From NCBI GenBank assembly GCA_018335295.1, contig JAGXKI010000001.1:98428-162427 (forward strand): a DNA stretch of 64,000 nucleotides, given 5' to 3'. Origin of the DNA: a bacterium. Its GTDB lineage: Bacteria; Acidobacteriota; Aminicenantia; Aminicenantales; Aminicenantaceae. Each line of letters starts with the position of its first letter. The stretch's first letter is position 1. Both the position numbers and the translations under genes were made by a program. Of this stretch, positions 9,672-19,995 are shown piece after piece. The notes beneath the pieces are model-generated. The model did not search any database. It was not told where the DNA came from and was given only the letters and a program-made list of their open reading frames with translations.

Positions 9672-10565
9672 ATGCGAAAAATATATGTCATCGCGGCATT
9701 AACGGGATTGATGTTAACAGCATGCCAATTCCAAAACAAGTCTGATCTATCTCAAGAAAATTTGGATGAATCAGATAAATCTGTATCTGTGGTAGCTGAA
9801 AAGGTGAAGGTAGAGACCATCCGTGAAACCACCGAAGTCAGCGGAGAAATCCGTCCTCTCTATGAAGTGAAAGTCTATCCTAAAGTAAGAGGCATTATTG
9901 TGAGTGAGAAAGTCTCTGTAGGAAAAAGGATGAAAGAAGGACAGCTGATGGCCGAGATTGAGCAGGATGTTCCCGGACTGGAATTCTCCAGGGTTCAAAT
10001 CAAGGCACCCAGGGAAGGGACCATAACCCGGGATCTTGTGGAAACTGGCTCCACCGTCTCGGTTCAGACTCCCCTCTACACCATCAGCAAGATCAGAGAA
10101 GTCTACTTGAGGATAAAGGTGATTCAATCCTTACTCGGAAAAATACATATAAGGGATCCGGTTACAGTTCGTGTGGATACCTATCCCTCAAAGAAATTTT
10201 CAGGCAGAGTCAGCGAAATATCGCCCACTGTGGATCCCCGAACTCGGACTGGCCGCATGAAAGTCCGATTGTCCAACCCACGAGGAGAACTGAAACCGGG
10301 TATGTTCGCCAGAGCTGAACTCAAAGTGGGAGAACATAAGGGCCTGGTGATTCCTCTGGATGCACTCATCCAAACGGGAACCCAACCCTATGTTTTCAAA
10401 GTGGAAGAAAATCAAGCCAGGCGCATTGAGGTCTCCACAGGAGTTTTTATGGAAAATCAGGTGGAAGTGGAAGGCCAACTCCAGGGAGGCGATCCAGTGG
10501 TGGTCTTTGGACAGAATCGCCTTCAGGAAGGAACTCCGGTTTCTATTGAGGGGAAAGCAGAATGA
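9672..10565 (+). CDS. RND efflux periplasmic adaptor (membrane fusion protein)
   Basis: Lipoprotein signal (LTACQ), V...EVSGEIRPLYEVKVYPKVRG, GSTVSVQTPLYTISKI. Confidence 0.93.
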   Translation: MRKIYVIAALTGLMLTACQFQNKSDLSQENLDESDKSVSVVAEKVKVETIRETTEVSGEIRPLYEVKVYPKVRGIIVSEKVSVGKRMKEGQLMAEIEQDVPGLEFSRVQIKAPREGTITRDLVETGSTVSVQTPLYTISKIREVYLRIKVIQSLLGKIHIRDPVTVRVDTYPSKKFSGRVSEISPTVDPRTRTGRMKVRLSNPRGELKPGMFARAELKVGEHKGLVIPLDALIQTGTQPYVFKVEENQARRIEVSTGVFMENQVEVEGQLQGGDPVVVFGQNRLQEGTPVSIEGKAE

Positions 10566-13500
10566 AGATCGCGGAAATAAGCATAAAAAAAAGAGTGGGA
10601 ACGATTCTATTAACCATGGCCGTGATTGTTTTAGGGATCATCTCCATCCGCGAAATCCCGGTTTCTTTCTGGCCGGAGTTTGTGGCTCCGGCTCTTATTA
10701 TCGTCACTCCTTTTCCTGGAGCGAGTCCGGCAGAAGTGGAAGAAATGATCGCCGAGCCTTTGGAAGAGCAGCTGAGCACCATCGATAGAGTGGATGAGAT
10801 CGAAACCTCTTGTTTGGAAGGGATTTGCCGGACCACAGTGAGATTCAATTATGGAATTGATTTCGATGAGGCCAAACTGGATGTTCAGGAAAGGACCAAC
10901 CGGGCGCGGAGCATGTTTCCGCGAAGAGCTTCCAACCCCACTGTTCTTCAAGTCCAGGATTTTCTTCCTCCGGGAATCGAAGTGGGGTTTTCTTCAAAAA
11001 CTCGAGAATTGAATGAATTGAGAAGGTTTGTAGAGACCAAACTGAAAAACCGGTTTTTGCGCCTGGAGAAGGTAGCCAACGTTCAGGTTTTAGGAGGCTA
11101 CGAACAAGAAGTTTTAATCCGGGTGAATCCGGATAAGCTTCATGCTTTAGGCCTCTCTCTTTCTCAGATAAATACAGCCTTGGTTTCTGAAAATGCAGAT
11201 GTTCCCGCCGGGAAATTCACAACTGAAAGGAAAAATTATTTTGTCCGGGTCAGCGGCGAGTTTGAAAGCATCAGGGGAATAAAAAATATCATTGTTTCTT
11301 CTTCCGGAGGCAACCCTGTTTACCTGAAAGATGTGGCTTCTGTGGAATTTGAGAATAAAGAGAGAGATTCTATAACCAGAGTGAATGGAAAAGAATTGAT
11401 TATCATGGCTTTCCGTGAAAAAAGCGGTGGCAACACAGTGGCCATGGTGGATCAAGTGAGAAGCCAGCTGGATAATGTCAAAAAACTGATCCCTTCGGAT
11501 ATTCAGTTATCCATCGTGAGTGACCAGTCCATTTTTATAGAGAATGCCATCAACAATGTGGTCCGGAATGCTGCTCTGGGAGCTTTGCTGGCGGGGATCA
11601 TCATATTTTTATTTTTGGGGCGAATACGGAATTTTCTCATCATTGCTTTTTCCATACCCATCTCTATCATCGGTTCGTTTTTCTTGATTGATACTTTCGG
11701 GTTGAGCATAAACACCATCTCTTTGGGCGGTTTGGCTCTAGGGATAGGGATGATTGTGGATTCTTCTGTGGTGGTCATGGAAAACATTTTCCGCCACATG
11801 CAGGAAGCTCGGTCTCAGGGACGCTTGAAAACAGTGGTGGATGCCACCAGAGAAGTAGGGGCAGCGATCACGTCTTCCAATTTGACTTCGATCGTGGTTT
11901 TCCTTCCGTTGGCATTCTTGGTGGGGTTGTTTGCGGTCCTGTTTGGGGAGCTGGCTCTCACCGTGGTTTTCGCCTTAAGCCTTTCTATCATTGTCGCTTT
12001 AACCGTGGTTCCCATGCTCAGCTATAAGCTCATCCAGGTTGAAGGAGAGAGAAAAAAAATCAATGTCTTGGCTCGGGGCTGGCAGAGTCTGCTGGACAGG
12101 GTATTGGGTATTTACCGCCCTACTCTGCGCTGGGTGTTGAGGCATCGATTGATAACTCTCTTTTCCGCTGTAGCTATTCTGGGGTTGTTTGTAGGATTTC
12201 TAGCTCCCCGTTTGGACACGGAACTTCTCCCTCCCATCAATGAAGGAGAAATCACCGTAGAATTCATTCTTCCGGAAGGAACTCGCTTAGACTATACCGA
12301 TGAAGTGATTCAGAAAGTGGAAACTCAAGTGGGGAAACGCAAAGAGGTGGAACAAGTCAAATCAGTAGGGGGGTTCAATCCTACCAGTGGAGAGAGAAAA
12401 CAAAACATAGGAGTATTGACGGTAAGTCTCAAACCCGAGTATTTTGAGACCATAAACAGCCTGATGACCCAGATACGCAAATCCACGAGGGGGATTCCCG
12501 GTGTCAAAATCACAGTGAAGCAGGTGGATGTCAGCACCGGAATGGCTGAGGAACCTGTAAATATCCGGATCGCTGGTGACGATCTCTCCACGTTGGACCG
12601 CCTGGGAGGAGAAGCTGTTCAACTCATAGAGACCGTTCCAGGGGTGGTGAACCTCTCCAGTACTCTTCAGCAGGGGGTTTCCGAATATGTTCTCCGGATT
12701 GACCGGACCCAGGCTTCCGACCTGGGAATCTCTTCTGCTCAGGTTAGGAGGGCGGTCAGAGCGGGGTTATCCGGAGTTTCAGGCACCCGTTTAAGTTTGG
12801 CCGGCGAGGAATATGATATCACTGTCAAAGGAAATCCTTCCGATCTCCGATCCCTCCAACAGCTGCTTGATTTTCCTGTCACCACGCGAAAAAAAGAAGT
12901 CATCCCTCTTCGGTCTGTGGTCTCGGTGGATTTGAAAAAAAGCCCCAGTGAAATCAAACGGTTTGACCAGCAGAGAGGTGTGGAGATCAAAGCGGACGTG
13001 GAAGGACGAAGTCAGCGGGAAGTGGTTTCTGAAGTCAAGGAAAAAATGGGAGGGTTGAAATTACCGGAAGATTATTTTATGACCTATGGAGGGCAGTCCG
13101 AATCGATCACCCAATCTTTCCAGACTCTTCTGACTGCCTTGATCATCGCGATTTTCTTGGTGTATGTGGTAATGGGATTTCAGTTCAACTCCTTTATTCA
13201 TCCTTTCACCATAGCTCTGAGCATTCCGTTAGCTCTGGTGGGGGTTATTCTGGGGCTTCTGATATTCGATGCCAAGGTGAGCATAAACGCCTTGACCGGG
13301 ATGATTATGGTGGTGGGGATTGTGGTCAATAACGGAATCCTTCTCGTGGACTACATCAATCAACTGCGGGAAAGAGGGTTCAAGAAAACAGAAGCCATTG
13401 TGGAAGGAGGAGCGATCCGACTCCGGCCGATTCTGATCACTTCTATGACCACGATTTTCGCCATGCTCCCCATTGCTTTAAGCTTAGGGCAGGGGGGAGA

Positions 13501-13615
13501 AGCCCTGAAGCCTTTGGGGGCTGTGGTATGTGGGGGACTGTTAACCTCTACCTTTTTAACTCTCATCATCATCCCCTGTGTGTATTCCCTTCTGGACCGA
13601 CTAAGCCGCTCTTAA
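10562..13615 (+). CDS. RND efflux transporter permease (AcrB/MexB-like)
   Basis: 1017 aa; PFPGASPAEVEEMIAEPLEEQLSTIDRVDEI; GLALGIGMIVDSSVVVMENI; overlaps adaptor by 4 bp. Confidence 0.97.
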   Translation: MKIAEISIKKRVGTILLTMAVIVLGIISIREIPVSFWPEFVAPALIIVTPFPGASPAEVEEMIAEPLEEQLSTIDRVDEIETSCLEGICRTTVRFNYGIDFDEAKLDVQERTNRARSMFPRRASNPTVLQVQDFLPPGIEVGFSSKTRELNELRRFVETKLKNRFLRLEKVANVQVLGGYEQEVLIRVNPDKLHALGLSLSQINTALVSENADVPAGKFTTERKNYFVRVSGEFESIRGIKNIIVSSSGGNPVYLKDVASVEFENKERDSITRVNGKELIIMAFREKSGGNTVAMVDQVRSQLDNVKKLIPSDIQLSIVSDQSIFIENAINNVVRNAALGALLAGIIIFLFLGRIRNFLIIAFSIPISIIGSFFLIDTFGLSINTISLGGLALGIGMIVDSSVVVMENIFRHMQEARSQGRLKTVVDATREVGAAITSSNLTSIVVFLPLAFLVGLFAVLFGELALTVVFALSLSIIVALTVVPMLSYKLIQVEGERKKINVLARGWQSLLDRVLGIYRPTLRWVLRHRLITLFSAVAILGLFVGFLAPRLDTELLPPINEGEITVEFILPEGTRLDYTDEVIQKVETQVGKRKEVEQVKSVGGFNPTSGERKQNIGVLTVSLKPEYFETINSLMTQIRKSTRGIPGVKITVKQVDVSTGMAEEPVNIRIAGDDLSTLDRLGGEAVQLIETVPGVVNLSSTLQQGVSEYVLRIDRTQASDLGISSAQVRRAVRAGLSGVSGTRLSLAGEEYDITVKGNPSDLRSLQQLLDFPVTTRKKEVIPLRSVVSVDLKKSPSEIKRFDQQRGVEIKADVEGRSQREVVSEVKEKMGGLKLPEDYFMTYGGQSESITQSFQTLLTALIIAIFLVYVVMGFQFNSFIHPFTIALSIPLALVGVILGLLIFDAKVSINALTGMIMVVGIVVNNGILLVDYINQLRERGFKKTEAIVEGGAIRLRPILITSMTTIFAMLPIALSLGQGGEALKPLGAVVCGGLLTSTFLTLIIIPCVYSLLDRLSRS

Positions 13616-13699
13616 TATTCTTCTCTGAATGTCTGAATTGGGTAATGATTGTTTATTTTTTTCTTGAAAAAAAGTTTCTTTCTGGATTATTTTTAAGAT

Positions 13700-15130
13700 A
13701 TGAAAAAACCATGTCTTTTTCTCTCTAGTTTCCTTCTGGTTCTCCTGCTGAGCAATTGTGCGGTCAATCCGGTCTCAGGAAAGCGGGAACTGATGTTGTT
13801 CTCCGAGGAAGCTGAAATTTCTATGGGAGAAAAGAGTGACCAGCAGATCCGGAATCATTATGGAGTTTACAAAGAGGAAGCCATCAATAAATATGTAGGT
13901 AAAATCGGTAGATCTCTGGTACCCCATACGCACCGACCTCAACTTGATTATCATTTCGCCGTATTGGATACTCCTGTGGTCAACGCCTTTGCTGTTCCAG
14001 GAGGATACATCTATGTGACCCGGGGACTTTTGGCTGCCATGAATTCAGAAGCGCAACTGGCTTTGGTTTTGGGGCATGAGCTGGGACATGTCAGCGCCCG
14101 CCACAGCGTTAGTAAAATGAGTCAAATGCTCTTGGTTCAGGTAGGAATGGTTGTGGGAAGTGTCTTGAGCGAGAAGTTCGCCGAAATTTCAGGCGCTGCC
14201 GGTATAGGGATCCAGCTCCTTTTTCTTAAATTCAGCCGGGACGATGAGAGAGAGGCAGACCGACTGGGAGTATTGTACGGCCGCAAAGGGAAATACAACC
14301 CTGCTAAAATGATTGCATTTTTCAAGACCCTTCAGGATTTAGGAGATTTGAGTGAAGGTCGCAGTCTTCCCGGATTTCTCTCCACTCATCCTCTAACCCG
14401 CGAGCGAATCCAGAATACCCGTGAGATGATTGCAGAAAAAGACAGCCAGCTTAAAATCAGAACTCGACCTTATCTTCAGCGTATCCAGAATCTGGTCTTT
14501 GGCTCGGATCCCAGACAGGGTTATACTATCCGTCACACATTTTACCATCCCAATATGAGTTTTGCTTTTTCCTATCCCCGAAGATGGAAACTCCAGAATA
14601 CTCCGAGCCGGGTCACAATGATTTCCGAAGATGAAAAGGCCGCTATGCTTCTTCAAACCGAAGAAACTTCATCTCAACTTCAAGAATATGCCGAAAAGAA
14701 AGTATCCGAGATTCAAGACAAACGTCTATTGGGTGAGAAGAGTTTGTCTATAAACGGACTTTCTTCTTATCAGAGGATATATGAGATCGCACAGGAAGAT
14801 AAAGAGGATCTTCGGGCCCAGATGTGTTTCATCCGCTATGGACCGCGAATTTTCACATTTACCGGGTTGACCACTTCTACTGAATTCAACCATTATGACT
14901 ATTTTTTCGAAAAAACCGCGGGATCTTTTCAACGATTAAAGAAGAAGAAATATCTAAACCGCCAGCCTCGTCGGATTCACCTGGTCAAAGGAGATGGAAA
15001 GACTTCCTTAAAACAAATGTTCCAGCAGGCTGGAATGGACCAAGAGCTATGGGAGAAGTTAGCTGTGATGAACGATCTGGAATTGAACCAGACTCCCAAA
15101 CCAAACCAGCTCATCAAAGTGGTTAAGTAG
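13700..15130 (+). CDS. M48-family metalloprotease
   Basis: HELGHVSARHS zinc motif, NAFAVPGGYIYVTRGLL, SSHP-like STHPLTRERI; lipoprotein signal LLLSNC. Confidence 0.95.
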   Translation: MKKPCLFLSSFLLVLLLSNCAVNPVSGKRELMLFSEEAEISMGEKSDQQIRNHYGVYKEEAINKYVGKIGRSLVPHTHRPQLDYHFAVLDTPVVNAFAVPGGYIYVTRGLLAAMNSEAQLALVLGHELGHVSARHSVSKMSQMLLVQVGMVVGSVLSEKFAEISGAAGIGIQLLFLKFSRDDEREADRLGVLYGRKGKYNPAKMIAFFKTLQDLGDLSEGRSLPGFLSTHPLTRERIQNTREMIAEKDSQLKIRTRPYLQRIQNLVFGSDPRQGYTIRHTFYHPNMSFAFSYPRRWKLQNTPSRVTMISEDEKAAMLLQTEETSSQLQEYAEKKVSEIQDKRLLGEKSLSINGLSSYQRIYEIAQEDKEDLRAQMCFIRYGPRIFTFTGLTTSTEFNHYDYFFEKTAGSFQRLKKKKYLNRQPRRIHLVKGDGKTSLKQMFQQAGMDQELWEKLAVMNDLELNQTPKPNQLIKVVK

Positions 15131-15162
15131 ATTGGGGAATTCTAAAAAACGGTCCTCAATTA

Positions 15163-15576
15163 TTAAGATAGGTCAGGCCAATCCAGAAATCTAGCGAGTT
15201 GATTGAGAAATGTCTTAAAATTTCCTAACCGGTTTTGTAATATATTGTAGATTTGATTTTCATCTATTTCCCAGTAGATGTGAACAAGCCGATTCCGGAA
15301 TCTAGCCATCTCTTTTAATCTTTCTACAAAAGAATTCTCAAAAGCTCCGTTTTCTCCCAGGACTCTGAAAGCATCAGAGTAATCTTCAGGAGCCCTATAC
15401 CCGTTTCGAGAGATAAGGTGATTACACATATCAATCGCAGCTTCAATAGCAATCATAAAATGATATTTCGCACTCCCGCTCTTATCGGGATCCTTAAGGA
15501 AATAGTCTTTTTTATATTTTTGGAGCCTTTGAAGTTGTCTCACAGCTTCTCGCATATGAGAGACCAGCTTCGTCAT
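15163..15576 (-). CDS. HepT-like HEPN-domain protein, no adjacent MntA
   Basis: RX4HXY motif in RFRNRLVHIYWEID; HEPN helical pattern. Confidence 0.8.
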   Translation of the reverse strand: MTKLVSHMREAVRQLQRLQKYKKDYFLKDPDKSGSAKYHFMIAIEAAIDMCNHLISRNGYRAPEDYSDAFRVLGENGAFENSFVERLKEMARFRNRLVHIYWEIDENQIYNILQNRLGNFKTFLNQLARFLDWPDLS

Positions 15577-15798
15577 TCTGTCTGAAATGATGAAATGGAA
15601 GTCCCAGAAGATTAAAAGGAAGGTTTCATCTGAAATTCAAAATATTTTGGATCTTCGTTCCCATGAAAAAATATCTGAAAACAAGTTGAACACTCATTTT
15701 TATTTTCATCCCAAAAATAGATAGTGGGAATTTCTCTTTTATCTATTTCTTTCGGAGAACATTGTTGTAAAATAAAGAGGATTCACAAGGAGGAGAAA

Positions 15799-17031
15799 AT
15801 GAACCGATATATTTTCCGAATGACCCGAATCCTGGTTCTGGCGGCTTTCCTTTGTTTTTCTCTAATGCCCCTCAATGCAGAAAAACCTCAAGCCTCAGAA
15901 AACGAAAAATACTTGGAAGACGCCCTTGTCTGCGGGATTTCCATGGGAATCCCCGGTATTTCTGCTGCTGTGGGAGTGGGGGACAAACTGGTGTGGAAAG
16001 GAACAGCGGGATACAGCGACCTCTCACGGAGGATTCCGGTTAAACCCAATGACCGTTTCGGTATTGGAAGCATCACCAAAACCTTTGTGGCCCGGGTGAT
16101 CCTTCAATTAGCTGAAGAAGGCAAATTGGATTTGAGCAAATCCCCCACCGATTACATCGACCTGGAGATTGTGCGCCGAGTCCCCAATACAGATAAGGCC
16201 ACCCTGCGTGAGCTTTTAAACCATCAAAGCGGCATTCCCACCTGGGAATTCCAGCCTGATTGGATTCGCAAAGGCCGCGGTGAGGATATGGAGCTGGATT
16301 ATGTCTGGGGAAAGACAGAAACTCTGGAGTATTTGACCCACAAAGACATAACCGCATCGTTTGAACCCGGAGAACAATATTCCTACTCCAACACCAACTA
16401 CACCATCCTGGGTCTTGTGATCGAAGCTGTGACCGGAAACGATGTCATCACAGAGATTCGGGAACGGATTTTCAAACCCCTTCACCTGGAAGACACCTTT
16501 CTGGAAGCCTTTGAAGAAATCCCGGGCGGTTACGTCAACCATTACCACTATGCCACCCCCCACTTTGATGAGATTGCGGGAGTCCACCGGGGATTTACAA
16601 AAATCCGGCCCTATCTTGTGGAGTCTACAGCCGCCAATCTGTCTCCGGAATGGGTGGCGGGAGGTATGGTCTCCTCAGCAAGCGATTTGGTGAGATGGGG
16701 TCGAGCTATCCGTGACGGTGAACTCCTCGGGCCCGAGATGCAGAAAGAAGTCTACACCTACTATCCTCCGGAAAAATCCAAAAGTTCGCGAATGAAGTAT
16801 ATGCAGGGAGTTATGAAAATCGAGGATTACTACGAAGGTCACACGGTTTATGGTCACTCCGGAGGCACTCTGGGGTTTACAGCCATGATGTACTGGATGG
16901 AAGACCCTGAAATGACGGTGGTCCTTTTAACCAATGTGGGGCGGATGCACACTGGATTGAGCCGGTCTCCGGTCAGCCTTTTTTACCGGGAGGTTTTGCT
17001 TCCCGCAGTGATGCGGTATCTTAACCACTAG
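15799..17031 (+). CDS. Serine hydrolase (class C beta-lactamase/PBP fold), secreted
   Basis: Signal peptide; SxxK in GIGSITKTFVARVI; YSYSNTNYTILG; HSGGTLGF; SD AAGGAGGAG before ATG. Confidence 0.93.
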   Translation: MNRYIFRMTRILVLAAFLCFSLMPLNAEKPQASENEKYLEDALVCGISMGIPGISAAVGVGDKLVWKGTAGYSDLSRRIPVKPNDRFGIGSITKTFVARVILQLAEEGKLDLSKSPTDYIDLEIVRRVPNTDKATLRELLNHQSGIPTWEFQPDWIRKGRGEDMELDYVWGKTETLEYLTHKDITASFEPGEQYSYSNTNYTILGLVIEAVTGNDVITEIRERIFKPLHLEDTFLEAFEEIPGGYVNHYHYATPHFDEIAGVHRGFTKIRPYLVESTAANLSPEWVAGGMVSSASDLVRWGRAIRDGELLGPEMQKEVYTYYPPEKSKSSRMKYMQGVMKIEDYYEGHTVYGHSGGTLGFTAMMYWMEDPEMTVVLLTNVGRMHTGLSRSPVSLFYREVLLPAVMRYLNH

Positions 17032-17033
17032 CC

Positions 17034-17224
17034 GCCGAGTAATGATTTACTGATAACCTATCTTTCTTTCAATTTTCAACGAAAAGTTAAATGAGCTTAA
17101 GGTGTCAAAATTGAATCAATTGTAATATAATTCGGAGGTCAGTATGAAATTAATTGTTAAGGTGGAGATCAAAAAGCTGAAAGATAACAAAAATGAAAAA
17201 AATAGATAGAGTATTTAAAGAATT
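17034..17224. repeat. 191-bp direct repeat, copy 1
   Basis: Line-by-line comparison with 19777-19967: same length, 3 mismatches seen. Confidence 0.92.
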
Positions 17225-17463
17225 GAGTTCATTATACGAATTGAATAGGATTATCCAACCCTACAGGATACAAAAAACAAAACCTCTTATTAAACCAGGA
17301 AATCACCAAAGAAGTTCCTGTTGTTTTCAATCTGAGATATTCCAGTTGGTTTGATAGCATTTGACAAACTGAGATCCATTTTCGTTTTCTTCTTTCCCTT
17401 CCTTCTGGAAATTCATAAGATTTTATCTTAATGTGATGAGCATCTGTTCTCTAAGTCAATATT

Positions 17464-17850
17464 TTAACAACACTTTGCCCATACACAAGCAGCTTGGCGG
17501 ATGATAGAGGAGGGGATACCTTCGTATGAATTTCCCTTGTATTCTAAGGTACGGCAGGAAGTAGATGATTTGCCCGTGAATTCACAGCAGGAAGGACAAG
17601 CACTTTCTGATGCGGATGCGTCTGGCAGGATGTCTTCAATAGGGGTGCCGTTAAAAAGAATCATGTTTGATTCTGGTAGTTCCTTTTCGGCTAATTTTGT
17701 TTCCTTGAATTTTATTTCCCAGCCACACGGTCTGCATTCTTGGGCCAGCCTGGCAACCACTTCTTTAAGTGTCTCCCCAGTTTCTGAACAGCGGAGACAG
17801 GTGTTTCCGTCCTTTTCCAGGTGCTTCCATTCAATCTCTAAGGTTTTCAT
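17464..17850 (-). CDS. DUF2703-like Cys-rich protein
   Basis: TCLRCSETGETLKEVV...CPSCCEFTGKSSTSCRTLEYKGN. Confidence 0.75.
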   Translation of the reverse strand: MKTLEIEWKHLEKDGNTCLRCSETGETLKEVVARLAQECRPCGWEIKFKETKLAEKELPESNMILFNGTPIEDILPDASASESACPSCCEFTGKSSTSCRTLEYKGNSYEGIPSSIIRQAACVWAKCC

Positions 17851-18027
17851 TTTTATCCCTCCTGGAGAAAAGTTTCTATCTATCTCAGATTTTGAGCATT
17901 GAAAGATAGGAATTTTTTTCTGTGGTTAATAGTTTTTTCTCTCCTTCATATAATTTCCTCATTCTAAGCAATTTTGTAACCAATCATACACATGAAAAAC
18001 AGGTCCAGTCAATAATAAATGCGAGGA

Positions 18028-18370
18028 AAGGAGTGGATCACAGAAGCAAGTTGGTTGCAGGTCATGCTCTGGGTCCCAGTTCCCACACAGATCTGGCTCT
18101 CAAAGCCTGGGAAAGGGCTAAAAAGAGATTAAAAGACTTAGGGTAGCCCTTAGAGAGGATATGATTTTCCATCACGACAAAGACGGGGTCTACCTCAGTC
18201 ACCGCTGGGTGAATGAGGTTGTCATAAAATCCAGAGCCCGGATTTCTTATTCGGAAAGAGGAGTCAAAGAGAATGTCCATATGGAATCTTTCAACGGACA
18301 TTTTAAGCAAGAGGACCGGGACCTTTTTTGGGAACAGGAGGATATAGAATCCCTATTAATGATTATTTGA
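18028..18370 (+). pseudogene. IS3-type transposase (integrase core) remnant, truncated and frameshifted
   Basis: KGVDHRSKLVAGHALGPSSHTDLALKAWERAKKRL then, in another frame, MIFHHDKDGVYLSHRWV...ISYSERGVKENVHMESFNGHFKQE. Confidence 0.8.
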
Positions 18371-18517
18371 TTCGGTCAGGATTTCTCCACTTTTTTCCCT
18401 TTTAAAAATTTTGATCCTTTGTTCAGAAGGCAAATGCTGAAGTCTTGGATGTAATGAATAAGAGGGGGGATTTATGTAAGAATCGGTTTAATTCAGGTTG
18501 GTTTTATTCCCATTAGT

Positions 18518-18964
18518 TCATTTTTTTTCTTGATAGGCTTTGATGAATGAGGCTATTTCTTTTACAAAACGTTCAATATCTTTGAGATTATCTCTAGCTA
18601 TGTGATGAAGTTCTCGAGGAGTCACCTCTCTATAAAGATGGACCATTCTATTCCTGTAACCGGCCATAGTATAAAGTATGTCAGAAAGCTCTTTGGTCAG
18701 GACTCCTCTTCGGCCCATTTCTTTGGCGATGAACTTATATTCGATTCCTTTAAACCCTGATGTTTTGGCGAGAATGTGGCGTCCGATATCAAAAATTGCT
18801 TCCAGGCTTCTCCTTAGGTAACTCTCAACAAAAGGAGGATTTCTCTTGTCCGCCAGAAATTCCTTTTCGTTCATTGTAGAAAAGGGCTTCAGTTCTTGTA
18901 GGCAGGATTCAATGAATCTTAAAAGTTCAAGAATCCGCTCTGTATTCAAATTCGATATAACCAT
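18518..18964 (-). CDS. hepT: HepT-like HEPN toxin
   Basis: RX4HXY in GYRNRMVHLYREVT; overlaps upstream MNT gene. Confidence 0.85.
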   Translation of the reverse strand: MVISNLNTERILELLRFIESCLQELKPFSTMNEKEFLADKRNPPFVESYLRRSLEAIFDIGRHILAKTSGFKGIEYKFIAKEMGRRGVLTKELSDILYTMAGYRNRMVHLYREVTPRELHHIARDNLKDIERFVKEIASFIKAYQEKK

Positions 18965-19418
18965 CCTCTATAGCCTCCAGGATTTCCCTGTTCATGATCT
19001 TCTTTTTAAAAGTCAAATCTTCGGCCTTTTTCATGACCATTTCTTCAAATTCATCAGCAAGAAATGGGTCTTTCTCAAAGATTTTTATGCCTTTAATGAT
19101 CTCAGATTGAAAGAGGACATCAACCTCGTGCATGAAGATAAGATCAATATGAAAAGGTTCAAAAATCTCTGATAGTTCCTTATAAAGGTCTCCATAAATC
19201 TTCATCGGGGCAGAAGGAATGTTTTTAAAGGATACCGCCAAGTCGAGATCGGAAAAATCCTCGATATTTATGCTGTTTCCCTGAAGATATCTCTTACCAT
19301 TCTTTGATTGCGATCCGAAGATATAGATAAGAGCAATTCCGAATTTTTCAGCTACATTCCTGATATGATAAGTTTTTTCTTTTCGATGCTGCTCTGAATT
19401 TTTCACAGTTTCATCCAT
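18927..19418 (-). CDS. mntA: MntA-like nucleotidyltransferase antitoxin, expanded active-site loop
   Basis: IYIFGSQSKNGKRYLQGNSINIEDFSDLDLAVSF: GS and DxD separated by 20 residues. Confidence 0.82.
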   Translation of the reverse strand: MDETVKNSEQHRKEKTYHIRNVAEKFGIALIYIFGSQSKNGKRYLQGNSINIEDFSDLDLAVSFKNIPSAPMKIYGDLYKELSEIFEPFHIDLIFMHEVDVLFQSEIIKGIKIFEKDPFLADEFEEMVMKKAEDLTFKKKIMNREILEAIEDGYIEFEYRADS

Positions 19419-19620
19419 TTATATACTGAAGCAAGATTTAAGAAAAGAGTTTCCCTTTGGACCTAGCACCCGATCCTCACAATTTCCCATAATCCCAGCT
19501 CATTGATATTTAAAGTAAGATTATCACATCCAAAACGAGAAGGTCAACAAATCAAAAGTGTATCCCCATTTCGAATTTTCGCATTTTTTCTATTTTTAAA
19601 AAGATATAAATAAAGGTTGA

Positions 19621-19785
19621 TTCGTTCTCAGCTTGGGCCGTAGAGCTTATCCAGAGGTGGCAAACAGGATGGCCGGTTATTTCAACATCCTGGGAGAGAG
19701 GAACCGCTGTATAGATCAGTCCCTTTCAGTCGTTTCCGTTCATATTTGGATAGACACAGCATTGTCCCAGCGGGTAGCCGAGTAA
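19621..19785 (+). pseudogene. Probable transposase C-terminal remnant
   Basis: Open frame FVLSLGRRAYPEVANRMAGYFNILGERNRCIDQSLS... resembles the degenerate end of an IS3-type transposase; family call weak. Confidence 0.3.
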
Positions 19786-19967
19786 TGATTTACTGATAAC
19801 CTATCTTTCTTTCAATTTTCAACGAAAAGTTAAATGAGCTTAAGGTGTCAAAATTGAATCAATTGTAATATAATTCGGAGGTCAGTATGAAATTGATTGT
19901 TAAGGTAGAGATCAAAAAGCTGAAAGATAATAAAAATGAAAAAAATAGATAGAGTATTTAAAGAATT
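19777..19967. repeat. 191-bp direct repeat, copy 2
   Basis: See copy 1 at 17034-17224. Confidence 0.92.
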
Positions 19968-19995
19968 AATAAGCGTATGGGAATATACTTAAACA

